64,000 bases of DNA from Przewalskia tangutica (Eukaryota > Streptophyta > Magnoliopsida > Solanales > Solanaceae). The notes below the pieces were generated by a model that made no database searches, was not told where the DNA came from, and saw only the letters and a program-made list of their open reading frames with translations. Of the stretch, positions 34,439-46,529 are shown one piece after another. Position 1 is the first letter of the stretch, and the number at the start of each line of letters is the position of its first letter. The stretch lies in assembly GCA_029844215.1 (NCBI GenBank), contig CM056730.1, positions 54,696,924-54,760,923 on the forward strand. The letters are read 5' to 3'. A program made the translations under genes and the position numbers.

Positions 34439-36716
34439 CCTTGCTCAGGATCGACATTATAACTTGGATAATTTTGGGCTTGTCGAGGTAAATATTCTTG
34501 TCCCCTTGTTGTAATTGGAGATTACATGTTGTAGGAATATATAGTTGAAGTATACTATATATAATCTTGAACATTATTGTGCGTGATGTCTTTTGACTTA
34601 AGCTGAATTTAAAGAAAAGAAGCGAATGTATTTACATAGGGTGTATTCTGATGAACTTGTGTAGCATTGTTGTGTAGTAAGTGGTACGTCAGGTTAGGCG
34701 TGTAAACCCCACAGTTGGCTTGGTAGCCGGCCTCGATAGAGGAGGAGATTCTGTTGTTGCGGGAGAAAATCTTGCCGAATTTTCTGTAGAAGAATGGAAC
34801 CTTGTGTTTTGAAGTTAATAGACGTTTGTGACCTTTTTAGGTGAAAGTACTAAGAGTAGCGTATTCTACTTGAGGAGTGGAAAGGGCTAGCAAGGTTGTA
34901 GTACTTGGAGCATTTTGCTTATTGTCGATACTCGTCGCGAGGTATGTGAACCTCTTCCTATCTGTTCTAGCATGATATGTGTGTAACTATGTAGTACGGT
35001 GGACGTACAGGTGCTAAGTGTATTTGTTTGGTTTGAACATAAAGTGTTATAACGGCTTTATGGGAAGTTGGTTATAACAGCTTTATGTAGGTAAGAAAAT
35101 GGTTTACTGATGTTAGAAGTTAAGAGACTTGATAAGAGACTTAACTTATTTGTTTTAATGTGGATGTTTGTGTGAAACCTCATTCGTGAGTAATGAGTAC
35201 TTGGTTTTTAAAGGGATAATGTTTTACTGATTTCGGAAATCAGAATGTGTATCGACAGACCACTGCAGCGTTAAAAAAGGAAAATGTATTGAATAATGAT
35301 GTGTTGTATTAAAACCAGTAGAAACCTCCATCTGCATAGAAGCTAAGATGAGACAAAATGATATTACACTTTCTAGATCATGGCTGCTGTAATAAGATGT
35401 TATAAACAAGAATAAACTACTCACATGTATGACATATGTTACTCAATTGTTTTAAAAGGGATTAAGACTATGAGTTATAAAACCTTTCTAAAATGAGAAA
35501 CTTGAGCACTTGAAATTAGGCAAACATGAACGTTTGGAAATAATGTGGTTACTTGATTTTTGCAAAAGGAAGTATTTTGGTTTACTAAAAAAAAGATAGT
35601 CACTCTATTTTTTATACTACGGGTATTGTGTGACTTATGGGAAAGTACTTTGAGTTGTGTGAAACTTGCCTATGCTTGTGATGATAGCCTTTGTTGTACA
35701 AGTGTTGTATTTACGTATTCTGGCGTCTCTCGATAGAGTAGGTTGACTTGTTGAGAACTTACTTGGGCGTCTTTGGCGATGTGGAGGATTCCACGGGTAT
35801 GTTTCCATTTTGATTCTTGTCTTGTTGTTGATGTCACATGGGCGTGTCTACAAGGTAGAATTAGGGGCATGTGGCTGCGGCGGGGTTGATTACGATATAT
35901 TGTTATTGTGGTTACATGGACATGTACACCGAGGTAGAATTCGGGGCATGTGGCGTGCGGCGGGTTGATCACCCGGTATATTATTGTTGATGTCACATGG
36001 GCGTGTCTACCGTCTGCAGTCGGGGCATGTGGCCATGGGGCATTGGTATTATTGTTGCATCATGGACATGTCTGCCGTCTGAGAATTAGGGGCATGCGGC
36101 CATGATGCGAACATGATTGATGTTGTGGGCGTGAGACCCATAGTTATATTTGAGTGATGACTTGAGGCGTGAGTCACGGTCGACATGGCTTGCTTTTATG
36201 TTGTGAGCGTAGTTTGGTTATCATACTGTCTCTGCTTTATATAGACTAGTATGATTTCATTCTGATATTTCTGATTTCACATACTTGGTACTGTTATCTT
36301 GACCTCCTTCGGGGTTGCGTTCATCTGCGAGTAAGTACATCGGTCGTGGATCCTCGCTCTTAGGATCTCGATTCAGCGTTTTGGGAAGCTCCGTTTCTCA
36401 GGAGGCTTATCTTTTGGTATGTGTTCCACGAGTTGTAGGTTCTTGTACATTCGGGGTATGGCGAGCCACTGTCGTCATAGTTGTTGTAAATCTTAAGTGC
36501 ATGAAATCTTGTTGTGGCGGGGTTTGTAAAAGGATTAAAGCGTTCGTTTTGAAAGAGTTGTATTTATTTATGTTATTGGAAGGTAACAGTTGGGTTGGCT
36601 TTGTTTATGTTCATATATCTTGTTTCTTGTTTAAAGTTTTATTTTCTTTGGTTTTCTCGATGTTGTGTCACTAGGGTGCAGGATAAGGCACGATGCAGGG
36701 CCGGGCAGTCGTTACA
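34439..36716 (+). repeat. 3' LTR of element D, right part
   Basis: Continues the D LTR to its GTCGTTACA end. It carries the D/E/H segment at about 35225-35480 and the tandem repeat at 35830-36105. Together with 23865-24979 it is 3393 bp, against 3386 bp for the 5' LTR. Confidence 0.9.
35830..36105 (+). repeat. 70-84-bp tandem repeat in 3' LTR of D
   Basis: Four imperfect units matching 20801-21085. Confidence 0.8.
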
Positions 36717-36889
36717 TGGCGATTCTTGGACAAAGGATGTGGCTTAGTCAAGGTCTTATGGCGGAGCGAGCAGAGAGGAGATGGCGTGGGAAGCGAGAGG
36801 AGGACATGGCGAAGTATCCTCACTTATTCCCCACACCTCCAGGTAACTCACTTTCCTACTTGCTGGTTTTAATTATCATATTTGCTTAA
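36717..36889 (+). pseudogene. Element C chromodomain and pol C-terminus
   Basis: The open stretch contains EEDMAKYPHLFPTPP, the ending typical of chromovirus pol, after a region with LSQGLMAERAERRW that reads as a frame-slipped chromodomain core. It continues the pol of C from 18304. A chromodomain of this kind would bind modified histone H3 and steer integration into heterochromatin. The frame closes at 36889. Confidence 0.72.
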
Positions 36890-36976
36890 GTGTTGTATTG
36901 TGGCCATGTGTGGCATTTGCAAACTGTTTAAGTTGTGAAGAGCTATGTCGTTTCTGATTTGATTGAATCTAGAAGG
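36890..36976 (+). other. Element C 3' non-coding stretch
   Basis: Contains TGGCCATGTGTGGCATTTGC, the motif all elements share at this place. Confidence 0.6.
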
Positions 36977-37011
36977 AACATTCGGGACGAATGTTTCTAA
37001 GGAGGGGAGAA
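36977..37011 (+). other. Pre-PPT hairpin and polypurine tract of C
   Basis: AACATTCG, loop GGA, CGAATGTT, then AAGGAGGGGAGAA. Confidence 0.85.
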
Positions 37012-37532
37012 TGTTATACCCCGTATTTCCAGAGTATGTATGTGAGGACGTACGTACAATTGTTTAAGCCCTAATTAGGTTAAGAATGAAATGGTGAACT
37101 TCCAACGGAAAAGATTCCGAACCTTGTGAAGGAAATTTTACGTTTTTAATATTTTAACCGATTATGGATTTTTCCGAGAGACGAAATATTTTGGACCAAT
37201 AGGAGGGCGACATGTGTCACCCTTAGGTGGCATGTTTGGACGAAAATGTTGGGCTAGTGGACAAGTCAAATAGTCAAGTCTTGGAAGATATTTTCTTTGG
37301 GTTAGTGGGAGTAGGTTGGGGCGTTTTTTTGTGGGCAAGTGGGGGTTGGCCTTGGACGATTTTAGGGTGCAAGTGGATGGCCACATGGCTCATTGTTGTG
37401 GTGGACATATGTCCCAATGTTGTGGTGGACATATGTCCCAACATTGTGGTGGACACTTGGTGGAAGACTCCACTGACACAAGCTACTTAATCTACACCCT
37501 CCACTTGCTTGAATCTTGGCCCTTGGTTGTTC

Positions 37533-37540
37533 TATAAATA
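37533..37540 (+). promoter_or_regulatory. U3 TATA box, 3' LTR of C
   Basis: TATAAATA followed by CCCCCTC, as in the other LTRs. Confidence 0.6.
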
Positions 37541-38082
37541 CCCCCTCAAGTGCAAGACTTCTTCATCCACAAAAACAATTTCCAAGTCTCCAAAAAACTC
37601 CCTCTCCCTTGTTGTAGTTCTCGTCCCAACTCCCTCCCCTTTTTTCCCTAGCTCTCGTCGAAATACCCCTCCCCACTTTCCTAGTTGTTTCGTCCGAAAC
37701 ACCCCCCCCCTTTGGTAGAAAAGTTGTCTTCTAGTATTGTTACTATTCCCAAATACCTTAGCCTAAATCCCTTGTAATTTTCCTAAGTTACCTCTATACT
37801 AAAAGCCCGGAAATACTACTTTATATCCTTTAGTCACAAAACGAAACCCTAAGGAAAATCTTCATAGTTGGTTGAAGTATTAAGTAGAAGTTGTTTGGGA
37901 ACTTCTAAGGGTTTCTTGGAGCTATCGGAGCGTGCAAATTAAGAGCTAAACGTTGCTCAGGATCGACATTTAATCTTGGATAATTTTGGGCTTATCGAGG
38001 TAAATATCTTTGTCCTTCTATTGTAATTAGAGATTACATACTGTAGTAGTATAGAAATGAGTATAAGATTTATAGAAGGATG

Positions 38083-38087
38083 GTATA
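38083..38087. repeat. Target-site duplication GTATA, left (element F)
   Basis: GTATA precedes TGTCACG and recurs at 47748-47752. Confidence 0.93.
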
Positions 38088-39265
38088 TGTCACGACCGTT
38101 AGGGGCGTGGTAGTGCCTCTGGGGCACCCAGTAGTCATACATCCAGTAATCGGCGGAAATATAAAGCAAGACATGAAAGCAGTTTATAAAATAAGACACA
38201 GTTTATGTGAGAAAACATCGCCTTAGCGTATATATATAAAATCATGGTTTAGCGATTACATCCGACCTTTGTACAACATGACTCTGAGACCTCTGAGAAA
38301 TATACAACTATGGCGGGACGGGCTCGCCATACCTACCTGGTACAAAACTATCTACAACAGGAGATCATACCAAAAGTAGAGCCTCGGAAGAGATGGAGCT
38401 CGGCACCAACGTAGAGATCCTAAGAATGCGGATCTAGCACTGCTTGCCCTTACTGCGGCATGAGCAGCCCCGAAGAGGTCGAGACAACGGTACTAAGTAT
38501 GCAGCGTAAAATACTTAAATGAAAACATATCATTTTAAAACCGGTTTACAAATATGTGTGAAACAACGAGGAAACCGCGTAGTACATCCTAAACAAGAGC
38601 AACAATAGGTAGCGTAATAGGTCTTGTCTAGGCTGCGAATGATCGAAAGCAGGGCCACTCGCCCCATCATCGTTCTGCAAGCCTAATCTGAACTCGAGTC
38701 GCGCATAGGCCACTCGCGTGGGCGCGTGAGGTATAACCCGCGTCGAGGTAGCTACTCCTCGGCGTAAATCTGGACTCATTGTCGCGCATGGCCACTGAGA
38801 CGCGTGAGGCATAACCCCGCATACTAACACGGAACTCTCGTAGCTCGCGCATAGGCCCCTGGACCCGCGTGAGGTATTCTCGAATCATGGTCCTGGACGC
38901 TGAGTCTACCAGCGTCGGAGGCGGCTTAACCCCGGTATCGTCTCAAGAGGTGAGTGATAGTATACTAACATAACAACTTATCTTTAAACAACATAAGCAC
39001 AACAAGGATACTCACCTATACAAGCGTTACAAGATACTAACACACGTAGCATCATATCATGTCTATTTATCAAACCATCTTTATTATTCTTTTCCTGATA
39101 CGATCTGTTATAAACACGTAGGCAAACTTGTTTCTTTTATAAATCTTAAGTGGTTATACTTACTTCCCATAAAGCTAGTATAACTCTTAAGCTTACATTT
39201 TAAAAACCAATTAGTTCTCTTACATTAATATGATTGATAGTCTTTTGAAATGTTTTGATTCTTTA

Positions 39266-39372
39266 TTATTGGGCTTAAGCCGTGAGGCATTCGTAAGTAT
39301 TATCGAGCTTAAGCGTGAGGCATTCGTAAGTATTATCGAGCTTAAGCGTGAGGCATTCCGTAAGTATTATTG
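39266..39372 (-). repeat. 33-bp tandem repeat, three units
   Basis: Units contain GCTTAAGCGTGAGGCATTCG and GTAAGTATTAT. The same array has two units in the other LTR of F (46530-46604). Confidence 0.85.
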
Positions 39373-40080
39373 TAAAATATCATGCTTTAGGAAGAATCAC
39401 ATACCTTCTCGTGAAAACCACGCGAGTTGAATATGTCGCGAGAGAGTCATCATATAATATTAACAGATATCTATTAAAGACTACTCTGAAGGTCATTCTA
39501 AGCGGGGTTCATAATTCTCTGGTAAGTCGGGCAGCACTTCCCTACAGGTGAGCTATATAAGTCTCTTTGTGAAAGCAGTCTATGTAAATCTGATTTGATT
39601 ATTCTTCTTTTAAACCCTTCTAAGTGATTAATACTTCAATTCTATTACGTGATATACTTACAAGTATTTATACTTATCCTTATACTACAACGGTATATAT
39701 TTCCTAATTCAAAGAGGGTTAGGATTAGTTACCTCGGTAAGCCCAATAATATCCTAGAAAAGTCGCGCTGAGCAAGGTTTTGCTCACAAGTTGTATGCTC
39801 AGAACCTAGAAGTTCTTCACAACTTCTACTAAGTACTAAGGTATTTGGGCTAGGGTATTTTGGGCATTATAACGATACTGAAGGTAACTTTTCTACCAAG
39901 GGAGGGGTAGATTTTTGGCTAGGCTAGGGGGCCTCGGCCAAACTACTAGGCTAGAGAGGGGGTATTCGGCGAGGGCCTTGAGGAGGGGAGGTGTTTTGGG
40001 CGAGAAGACTACAAAGGGAGAGGAGAGGATTTTCAAGACTTGGAAGATTTGTGGATGAAGAACTCTTCATCTCTAAGGGG

Positions 40081-40088
40081 TATTTATA
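40081..40088 (-). promoter_or_regulatory. U3 TATA box, 3' LTR of F
   Basis: TATTTATA on the plus strand is TATAAATA on the element strand, preceded by CCAATGGCC on the plus strand 25-30 bp away. Confidence 0.6.
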
Positions 40089-40494
40089 GGTCAAGCCTTG
40101 GCCAACCAATGGCCAAGATGAAGACAAGTGCAAGGCAAGTGTAGGGTGAGGATTAACTAAACACAAATATCCTACCAACCCTTGACTTGTGCACAAGGCA
40201 CAAAAAACGTGCCTTGGCTCTCCAATTTCGTCCATGGGCGATTCAAGTCCATCGATGGGAGGGTGCCAAGTGTTGCCCTCCGTTGGTCCAAAATGTTTCG
40301 TCTCTCGGAAAAATCCGCAAAAATAAGAAATGGCATAGCGGAATTTACTCTCACGAAAGGTGTGGAAGCGTTTAGTCGGAAAGCGATTCTTTTAGTGAGT
40401 TGTGTACAAAATAAAGCGTCGAGGCTTATCTTTAAGGCAAGACTTTCGTCACGTATTTCCTTACGTACATACTGCGGAAATACGGGGTATAACA

Positions 40495-40525
40495 TTCTCC
40501 TCCTTAGAAACATTCGTCGAATGTT
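40495..40525 (-). other. PPT and pre-PPT hairpin of F
   Basis: On the element strand: AACATTCG, a one-base loop, CGAATGTT, then AAGGAGGAGAA before the 3' LTR. The loop is shorter than in the plus-strand elements. Confidence 0.8.
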
Positions 40526-40659
40526 CCTTCCCAAACGATTATCGAAGAAGCTTAAGCGATTGTAAATGCCACACACGGCCCGCGAGCAACACATGGCGAA
40601 GCGATAGCGAAAATTTACAAGTAGGAAAGTGAATTTACGGAGGTGTGGGAATAGGTGAG

Positions 40660-40959
40660 GATACTTCCGCCTCATGTCCTCGCCGGCTTCCCGTCATCTC
40701 CTCCACGAGCTCGTTCGCCACAAGACTTTGTGGAAGCCCGTCCCGTCATGGGCGCTAACACGGCGATCGACTATCGCTATGGGAATCTCGCCATACGATA
40801 ACCCTCGGTCACTGGACATCGTCAATCGGGTGCACCTAGATGGATCCCGATACATCTCGCCGGCATAGATCGTGAAACACGGATGCCTTGCCTCGGATCG
40901 GACGGCAGATCCAACTCGTAGGCAACCTTGCCTACCTGCGGACAATCTGAAGCGGCCCG
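40660..40959 (-). pseudogene. Element F chromodomain
   Basis: On the minus strand, LSYGEIPIAIVDRRV is followed by FHKVLWRTSSW and, after a frame slip, MRRKYPHLFPHL. This matches the lead-in, core and ending of the pol C-terminus seen in C. It would bind modified histone H3 and guide integration. At least two frame changes occur. The frame then runs out into the 3' non-coding stretch with a GGCCGTGTGTGGCA motif near 40566-40580. Confidence 0.72.
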
Positions 40960-42129
40960 ATGTACCTTGGGTGAGCTTCCCTTCTTCCGAATCTCATCAC
41001 ACCGCCATGGGTGGCACCTTTAGGAAAACCCAATCATGAACCTCGAACTCAAGATGTCGGCGGCGATGATCTGCATCGACTTACATCGACTACGATTTGT
41101 CGATAGCCGCTCTCGGATAAGTTTCACCTTATCCAGCTGCTCTTGTACCAAATCTGGTCCCACTAGGCGCCCGCCCACATCGAACCAACCTATAGGCGAT
41201 CTGCACTTCCTCCATACAAGGCCTCATAAGGCGCCATCCGAATCTTGGAGTGGTAGCTATTATTATATGCGAACTCAACTAGAGGCAAATGATCCTCCCA
41301 ACTACCACTAAAGTCAATAACACGGGCTCGCGACATATCCTCGAGTGCGGATAGTGCGCTCTGCTGTCCGTCATGCGTGGATGAAATGCGTTACTCGGGC
41401 TCACTGCGTCCCTAAACCCTCTGGAAGGACCTCGAAGTTAGCCGTAAAGCCGGGCTCCTCATGCGATATGATCGAAGTAGGGACTCCATGCGATCGGCGA
41501 TCTCGGATGTAAAGTCTGGCATAATCCTCGGTAGAAAAAGTCGTCTGACGGGAAGAAAGTGGGCTGATTTCGTCGACTGTCGGCGATAACCCATATAGAA
41601 TCATGTCTCCTCCGAGTGCGAGGTAATCACGTGATGAAGTCCATGTTGATTACCTCCCACTTCGGTCGGGATCTCGATAAATGCGTAACAAACCACGGGC
41701 CTGCGGTGCTCTACCTTCACTGCGACAACACGGGCGAGCTACGAACTCTGCAGCGTCCTCTTCAAGCCATCCCACCAATACAGATCTAAGGTCGTGGTAC
41801 ATCTTGGTCGACCGGATGGATAGAAACGCTTGTATGTGTGCTTCCCAAGAACCTGCTGCGAAGTCTGAAACATCCGGAACACACGATGCGCCCTCAAACC
41901 TTAGCACCCGTGGTGCTACCTCAAAGGACCCTTGCCCTCGCGAAGAGTCGTATCACGATATCGAATCAAAGCTGGATCCTCGGCTGTTGCCTCTTCACCT
42001 CGCCGGCGATGGAAGACTCGGCAACCTCGCGAACTCTAACCCATTTGCTATCGAGAATCAATCAAGCGGACACCAAGGCTCGCTAGCGATGCAAATCACG
42101 AACCATGTCCCTCATCTCTAGCTGCACAT
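40960..42129 (-). pseudogene. Element F integrase
   Basis: The N-terminal zinc-domain region is recognisable near 41690-41907 by STKMYHDLRSV, then CC and RAPQARGLL. The catalytic core follows near 41400-41604, with TFSTEDYARLYIRD and HGVPTSIIS. The second catalytic Asp motif is garbled (it reads SHEEPGFTANF), at a site with CAG context. The third catalytic region and the AYNNSYHS-type C-terminus follow down to about 41000. Frames shift repeatedly. Integrase inserts the cDNA. As read it is inactive, but the defects may include sequencing errors. Confidence 0.78.
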
Positions 42130-42600
42130 CGATAGGCTCCCATCGACCTACGACTAAGGCATACGCCTGGCGTTGGCCTTCCGGGTGGTATAGGATATCA
42201 ACATCGTAATCCTTAAGTAACTCTAACCACCGTCTGCGCCGTAAGTTCGGCTCCCTGGTGAAGATATCTTGGAGGCTCTTGTGGTGCGTATAAATATCCA
42301 CGTGAACCCCATACAAATAGTGCCTCGGATCTTCAAAGCGTGAATCACGGTTTGACTCCAAATCATGGGTGGGGTAGTTCCTGCCGTGTTTCTTGGTGTC
42401 GGGATGCATATGCTATAACCTGCCATGCTGCATCAATACATCCCAACCCGATGCGGCGCGATCACAATATACGACATAACCATCTGGACCTACGGAAGAG
42501 TAAGAACGAGGCGTCGTCGGTCTCTCTTTCGAAGAATCGGAAACCACGCTCCAAGCATCGATCCCTGAAAATTGGCTGCCTTACGAGTCGGCCTAGTCAA
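42130..42600 (-). pseudogene. Element F RNase H
   Basis: On the minus strand the open frame 42083-42409 carries NYPTHDLES, RHYLYGVHVDIYTHHKSLQD, RRWLELLKDYDVDILYHPEG. The Asp expected in the T-D-H-K-S motif reads as His, and G has the same reading. An upstream part with VLMQHG lies near 42440-42490 in another frame. RNase H removes RNA from the RNA-DNA hybrid during cDNA synthesis. Confidence 0.78.
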
Positions 42601-43490
42601 TGGTGCGAAGATAGAAGCAAACTTCTCCACGAACCGTAGATAATAACTGCGAGGCCCGAGCTGCGAACCTCAGCCGGAGTAGTAGGTCTCGGCCAAGTCT
42701 GTTGCCTCGATCTTGGCGTATCAACTCGAATGCCATCGGCCGAACAATATGCCCAAAGCGCATTGAAGTCAACCAAAACTCACATTTGGAAAACTTGGCG
42801 TACAGCTGCTGAGTCTGGAGAAGCTATCGGCCTGATCGCCAAATGCTCCGCGTGCTCTGCTCTGGCGAGAATAAACCAAGATATCATCGATGAACACTAT
42901 CACAAGCGTGTCCAAAATGGTTTGAACACTCGGTTCATCAAATCCATGAATCTGCGGAGCATTGGTCAACCAAAAGACATGACCACGAACTCATAATGCG
43001 TCCGGGTCGGAATGCGATCTAGGACATCCACCTCTCGACTACTTTGATGATAGCCCGATCGCAGATCAATCTTAGAAGAAACATCTCGCACCGTAACTGC
43101 CCAGTCGAACAAATCATCAATCACGGAGGGTATACGTTCTTAATGGTCACCTTGTTCATGCACGTAATCAACACACGTGCGCGGCGTCCGTCCTTCTTCT
43201 TCACGAACAATAGGCGCCCGGGGAGAAACTTGGGCCTAATGAAGCCCTTCTCTAGCAAATCCTAAGCTGATCCTTGACTCTCTCTCAACTTCGGCGGTGC
43301 CATTACGTATGGCGGAATGGAAATAGGCGAGTATCCGCAATATGTCAATACAAAACTCAATCTCCTCTCGGGAGGATACGGAGGTCATGCAGGAACACGT
43401 GCGGGAACTTCGTGACTACGAGGCGGCGAAAATCTGGTACGCGACCTCGATATCAAACACGAACTAGATGGTAGATATACCCTTCGCACC
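42601..43490 (-). pseudogene. Element F reverse transcriptase
   Basis: The catalytic motif VFIDDILVYS is intact in the open frame 42769-42969, with its codons at 42880-42897. Upstream, near 43150-43215, a run encoding Lys and Asp residues (FVKKKDG-like in one frame) and the IDDLFD-type segment near 43110 mark the fingers. Downstream the connection region continues to about 42600. The clade's usual YxDD motif is FIDD here. Frames change several times, so this is not a continuous protein. It would copy the element RNA to cDNA in the particle. Confidence 0.8.
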
Positions 43491-43934
43491 ATCTTCCTAG
43501 CCTTAAGGTAGGAAATAAACCTACCGCCGGCGTCTGGTGCTCCTCGCTCAACAATGGCTCCTCGAAGCGGAACCGTACTACTCTCTCTGCGGTCTACATT
43601 GGCATAGCAGAAGCTAGCCAATCCATCCCCATAATCACGTCGGTCAATCATCTCCAACTCTATCAAGTCGGCTGGTCGGCGACGTAAATGGTCACGAGAC
43701 AAGCCATATACGTAGAGCTACCACCGAATCACCCATGGCGTAGCTACCTCGAAAGGGTCTATGGACTCGAGCTCTATCCCTATCCTACTAGCAACAAGGG
43801 AGATATATGGGGCAGTAGAACCGGATCTATCAAGGCATAAACATCAAACCCGAAGCGATAAGGTACTGTGGCGACATCGGTGAGGCCTCACGATCTGTCG
43901 GTGGACAAAGCATAAATGCGGTTACGAGGACGCT
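43491..43934 (-). pseudogene. Element F protease and linker
   Basis: An aspartic-protease start is visible near 43797-43870, where DVYALIDP is followed by a one-base loss relative to G that shifts the frame inside the D-P-G-S motif. Downstream, WLASFCYANV-type sequence and GGRFISYLKARKMVRRVYLP (to about 43490) form the link to RT. Protease would cut the Gag-Pol polyprotein. This copy is broken at its active site. Confidence 0.75.
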
Positions 43935-45157
43935 AGGCGGGACACGAGCCACGACCTGCGCCGCGACCTGTGACCCAGAGCACCACGCCTCGGGCGAGTA
44001 GCTGTAGGAGATGATGAAGCGGCCACAGAACTGAAGGTGGGCCTACCACGTGCGCCCCGGTCGGACGGTCCTCGCCAAAGTGACCTGCTGGCCCTGGCGT
44101 AACAAGATCCATAAGTAGTACCACACTTCCGTAATGGGATCTACGCATCGGCCTGGCCGGGGTGGTCCGTCGGCGATACCTCTGCTACTGCGGGCGTCAC
44201 GAAGCCACAGGGCCACAGTGCGCCCTCGAAAACTCTGTTTGTCGAGGGCGGTGCGAGAGTGCTCGAGGTGGGCGTGGTGCGAATCTAGGCTGCTGCGAGG
44301 CCGCCCGCCACGATAACCACGGAAGACCCTCCGTCTGGCGCCTTACCTGCTGTCTCGTCACTCGTCGACCTCTGCGCTCGCCGCATCGAGGCGTGAGCTG
44401 CGTGCGGGTAATGTCCATACGGTGGAAAACCCGCACATGACTCGGCCATATAGTCGTCTAGCCGGTGACATAGCGGTGCACCTATCCTCCATATCTGCTA
44501 CCAATCTTTGGGACATATCGAGCCAAAGAATCAAACTTCGACATTGTACTCCACGGCGGTCGTCCTCTCGCCTCGGCGGTAAAAATCTATCGGCCGCGCC
44601 CTCGCATCTGTGGAGGCAAAAAGTGAGTGAGAAAGCCTCGAGAACTCATCCCAGTAGGCTGGGGCGTGCTCTCCCGGGATAACTCGTGAATCAAACCAAT
44701 CATTGCGGTATCACGCGGCCTATGTGAACCAAAGATCACAGACTCGGTCTCCGGCATACGATCACTCTCAAAATCTCTGAAGGCGACGGATGAACTCCTG
44801 CGGATCATCCTCGGCCTCGACCCATAAAACTCCGTGCTCTGACTCAAGAAGTCTCGTAGCCTCAAACTCTGCCTCGGGTGTACACGGGTGCGGCCGAGGC
44901 TGGGCTGGGCCAGGCTGCGCGTCAATCTCTCTCCGTGTCGGGCCTGACTTTAGCCAAAGGTGGGCCATCTCCTTGTACCCTAACTCCTCCGCCCGGTGTG
45001 GGGCGGAAGGTGTGGGCGCGTGGTCTCTTTGGGGTGGCGGCGTCATAGAACTCGCTGTCTCGGTATAGGCGGGCACGAGCCCTCGTGACTCTGGGTGTCT
45101 GCTAGCGACTCCTCATTTGCCTTGCCATACGGGCCGGGTTGCCTTACGTGGAGGCAT
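43935..45157 (-). pseudogene. gag: Element F gag
   Basis: The start ATG is at 45157 on the minus strand, giving MPPRKATRP as in G. Open pieces follow: 45076-44768 with ELGYKEMAHLWLKSGP and DDPQEFIRRLQRF, then FLTHFLPPQMRGRGR near 44600. The MDITRTQLT and RRGRRVTRQQVR linker lies near 44330-44420, and a zinc-knuckle relic (KCGTTYGSC) near 44080-44140. Gag forms the particle and binds RNA. The frame is broken at least five times. Confidence 0.78.
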
Positions 45158-45340
45158 AGCGTTACGAGGAAAGGAATACGTTAGAGGATCCACCTATAAC
45201 ACGACTCTAAAGCACGATCTCGGAATGAGAAGAATGGAAACCAATCCTAAATATCCTATAGCCTCACGATTATTGGTGTGGTGCACACACCGATAATCAA
45301 GACTACTAGATACGGTGCGTAGACACTTTCAGAGATTAGC
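45158..45340 (-). other. Element F leader
   Basis: Untranslated leader between PBS and gag. It is conserved with all other elements, for example the ATTATCGGTGTG and AGGATTGGTTTCCATTCTTC stretches on the element strand. Confidence 0.6.
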
Positions 45341-45351
45341 GCTCGATACCA
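45341..45351 (-). other. Primer binding site of element F
   Basis: On the element strand TGGTATCGAGC, four bases from the 5' LTR. It is tRNA-iMet type with the shared CAG departure. Confidence 0.8.
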
Positions 45352-46529
45352 CTTTTGTCACGACCGTTCGGGGCGTGGTGGTGCCTCAAGGCACCCAGTA
45401 GTCATACATCAGTAATCAGCGGAAATATAAAGCAAGACATGAAGCAGGTTTATAAAATAAGACCACGTTTATGTGAGAAAACATCGCCTTAGCGTATATA
45501 TATAAAATCATGGTTTAGCGATTTACATCCGACCTTTGCACAACATGACTACAGACCTCTAAGGAAATATACAACTCTGGCGGGACAGGGCCCCGCCATA
45601 TCCTGACTGTACAAAACTATCTCCAACCGGGAGATCATACCAAACGTAGAGCCTCCGGAAGATATGGAGCTCCTGACACCAACGTAGAGATCCTAAGAAT
45701 GCGGATCTAGCACTGCTTGCCCTTACTGCGGCATGAACGCAGCCCCGAAGGAGGTCGAGACAACAGTACTAAGTATGCGGCGTAAAATACTTAAATGAAA
45801 ACATATCATTTTAAAACCGGTTTACAAATATGTGTGAAACAACCAGAAACCATGCGTAGTGCTCATCACAAACAAGAGCAACAATAGGTAAGCGTAATAG
45901 GTCTTGTCTGAGTGCGAATGATCGAAAGCAGGGCCACTCGCCCCATCGTCATTCTGCAAGCCTAATCTGAACTCCGAGTCCGCATGGCCACTCGCGTGGG
46001 CGCGTGAGGTATAACCCGCGTCGAGGGTAGCTCCTCGGCGTAAATCTGGACTCGTCATTGTCGCATGGCCACAGACCGCGTGAGGCATAACCCGCATACT
46101 AACACGGAACTCGTAGCTCGCGTAGGCCTGGACCCGCGTAGGTATTCTCGAATCATGGTCCTGGACCGCTGAGTCTACCCGCGTCGGAGGCGGCTTAACC
46201 CGGTATCATCTCAGGTGAGTGATAGTATACTAACATAACAACTTATCTTTAAACAACATAAGCACAACAATTAGAGTCACCTATACAAACGTTACAAGAT
46301 ACTAACACACATAGCATCATATCATGTCTATTTATCAAACCATCTTTATTATTCTTTTCACAATACGAGTCTGTTATAAACACATAGGCAACCTTGTTTC
46401 TTTTATAAATCTTAAGTGGTTATACTTACTTCCCATAAAGCTAGTATAACTCTTAAGCTTACATTTAAAAACCAATTAGTTCTCTTACATTAATATGATT
46501 GGTAGTCTTTTGAAATGTTTTGATTCTTT

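Larger units (their letters stand above)
18305..36716 (+). mobile_element. Element D: non-autonomous Ty3/gypsy element, hosting element E
   Basis: The element is about 8.95 kb without nested E. It is bounded by a 3386-bp LTR at 18305-21690 and a second LTR split by E (23865-24979 and 34439-36716). The interior is 2.17 kb: PBS, gag, non-coding block and PPT, with no protease, RT, RNase H or integrase. It interrupts the chromodomain of C, whose remainder follows at 36717. The flanking five bases are TTAGG on the left and TGGCG on the right, so no target duplication is visible. Confidence 0.85.
37012..38087 (+). repeat. 3' LTR of element C, first part
   Basis: Starts TGTTATACCCCGTATTTCC directly after the PPT. 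It is interrupted by F at 38088. It contains a tandem GTGGTGGACATATGTCCCAA duplication near 37397-37456 and a TATA box at 37533. Confidence 0.88.
38088..40494 (-). repeat. 3' LTR of element F
   Basis: This LTR is 2407 bp, reading inward from TGTCACGACC at its outer end to GGGGTATAACA at the PPT side. It holds a three-unit 33-bp tandem repeat, whereas the partner LTR has two units. Confidence 0.93.

Noticed and set aside
40182..40565. 127-residue plus-strand open frame and the overlapping 167-residue minus-strand frame
   Set aside because: Both run through the F LTR, PPT and 3' non-coding stretch. Only the start of the minus-strand frame (chromodomain ending) is real coding remnant.
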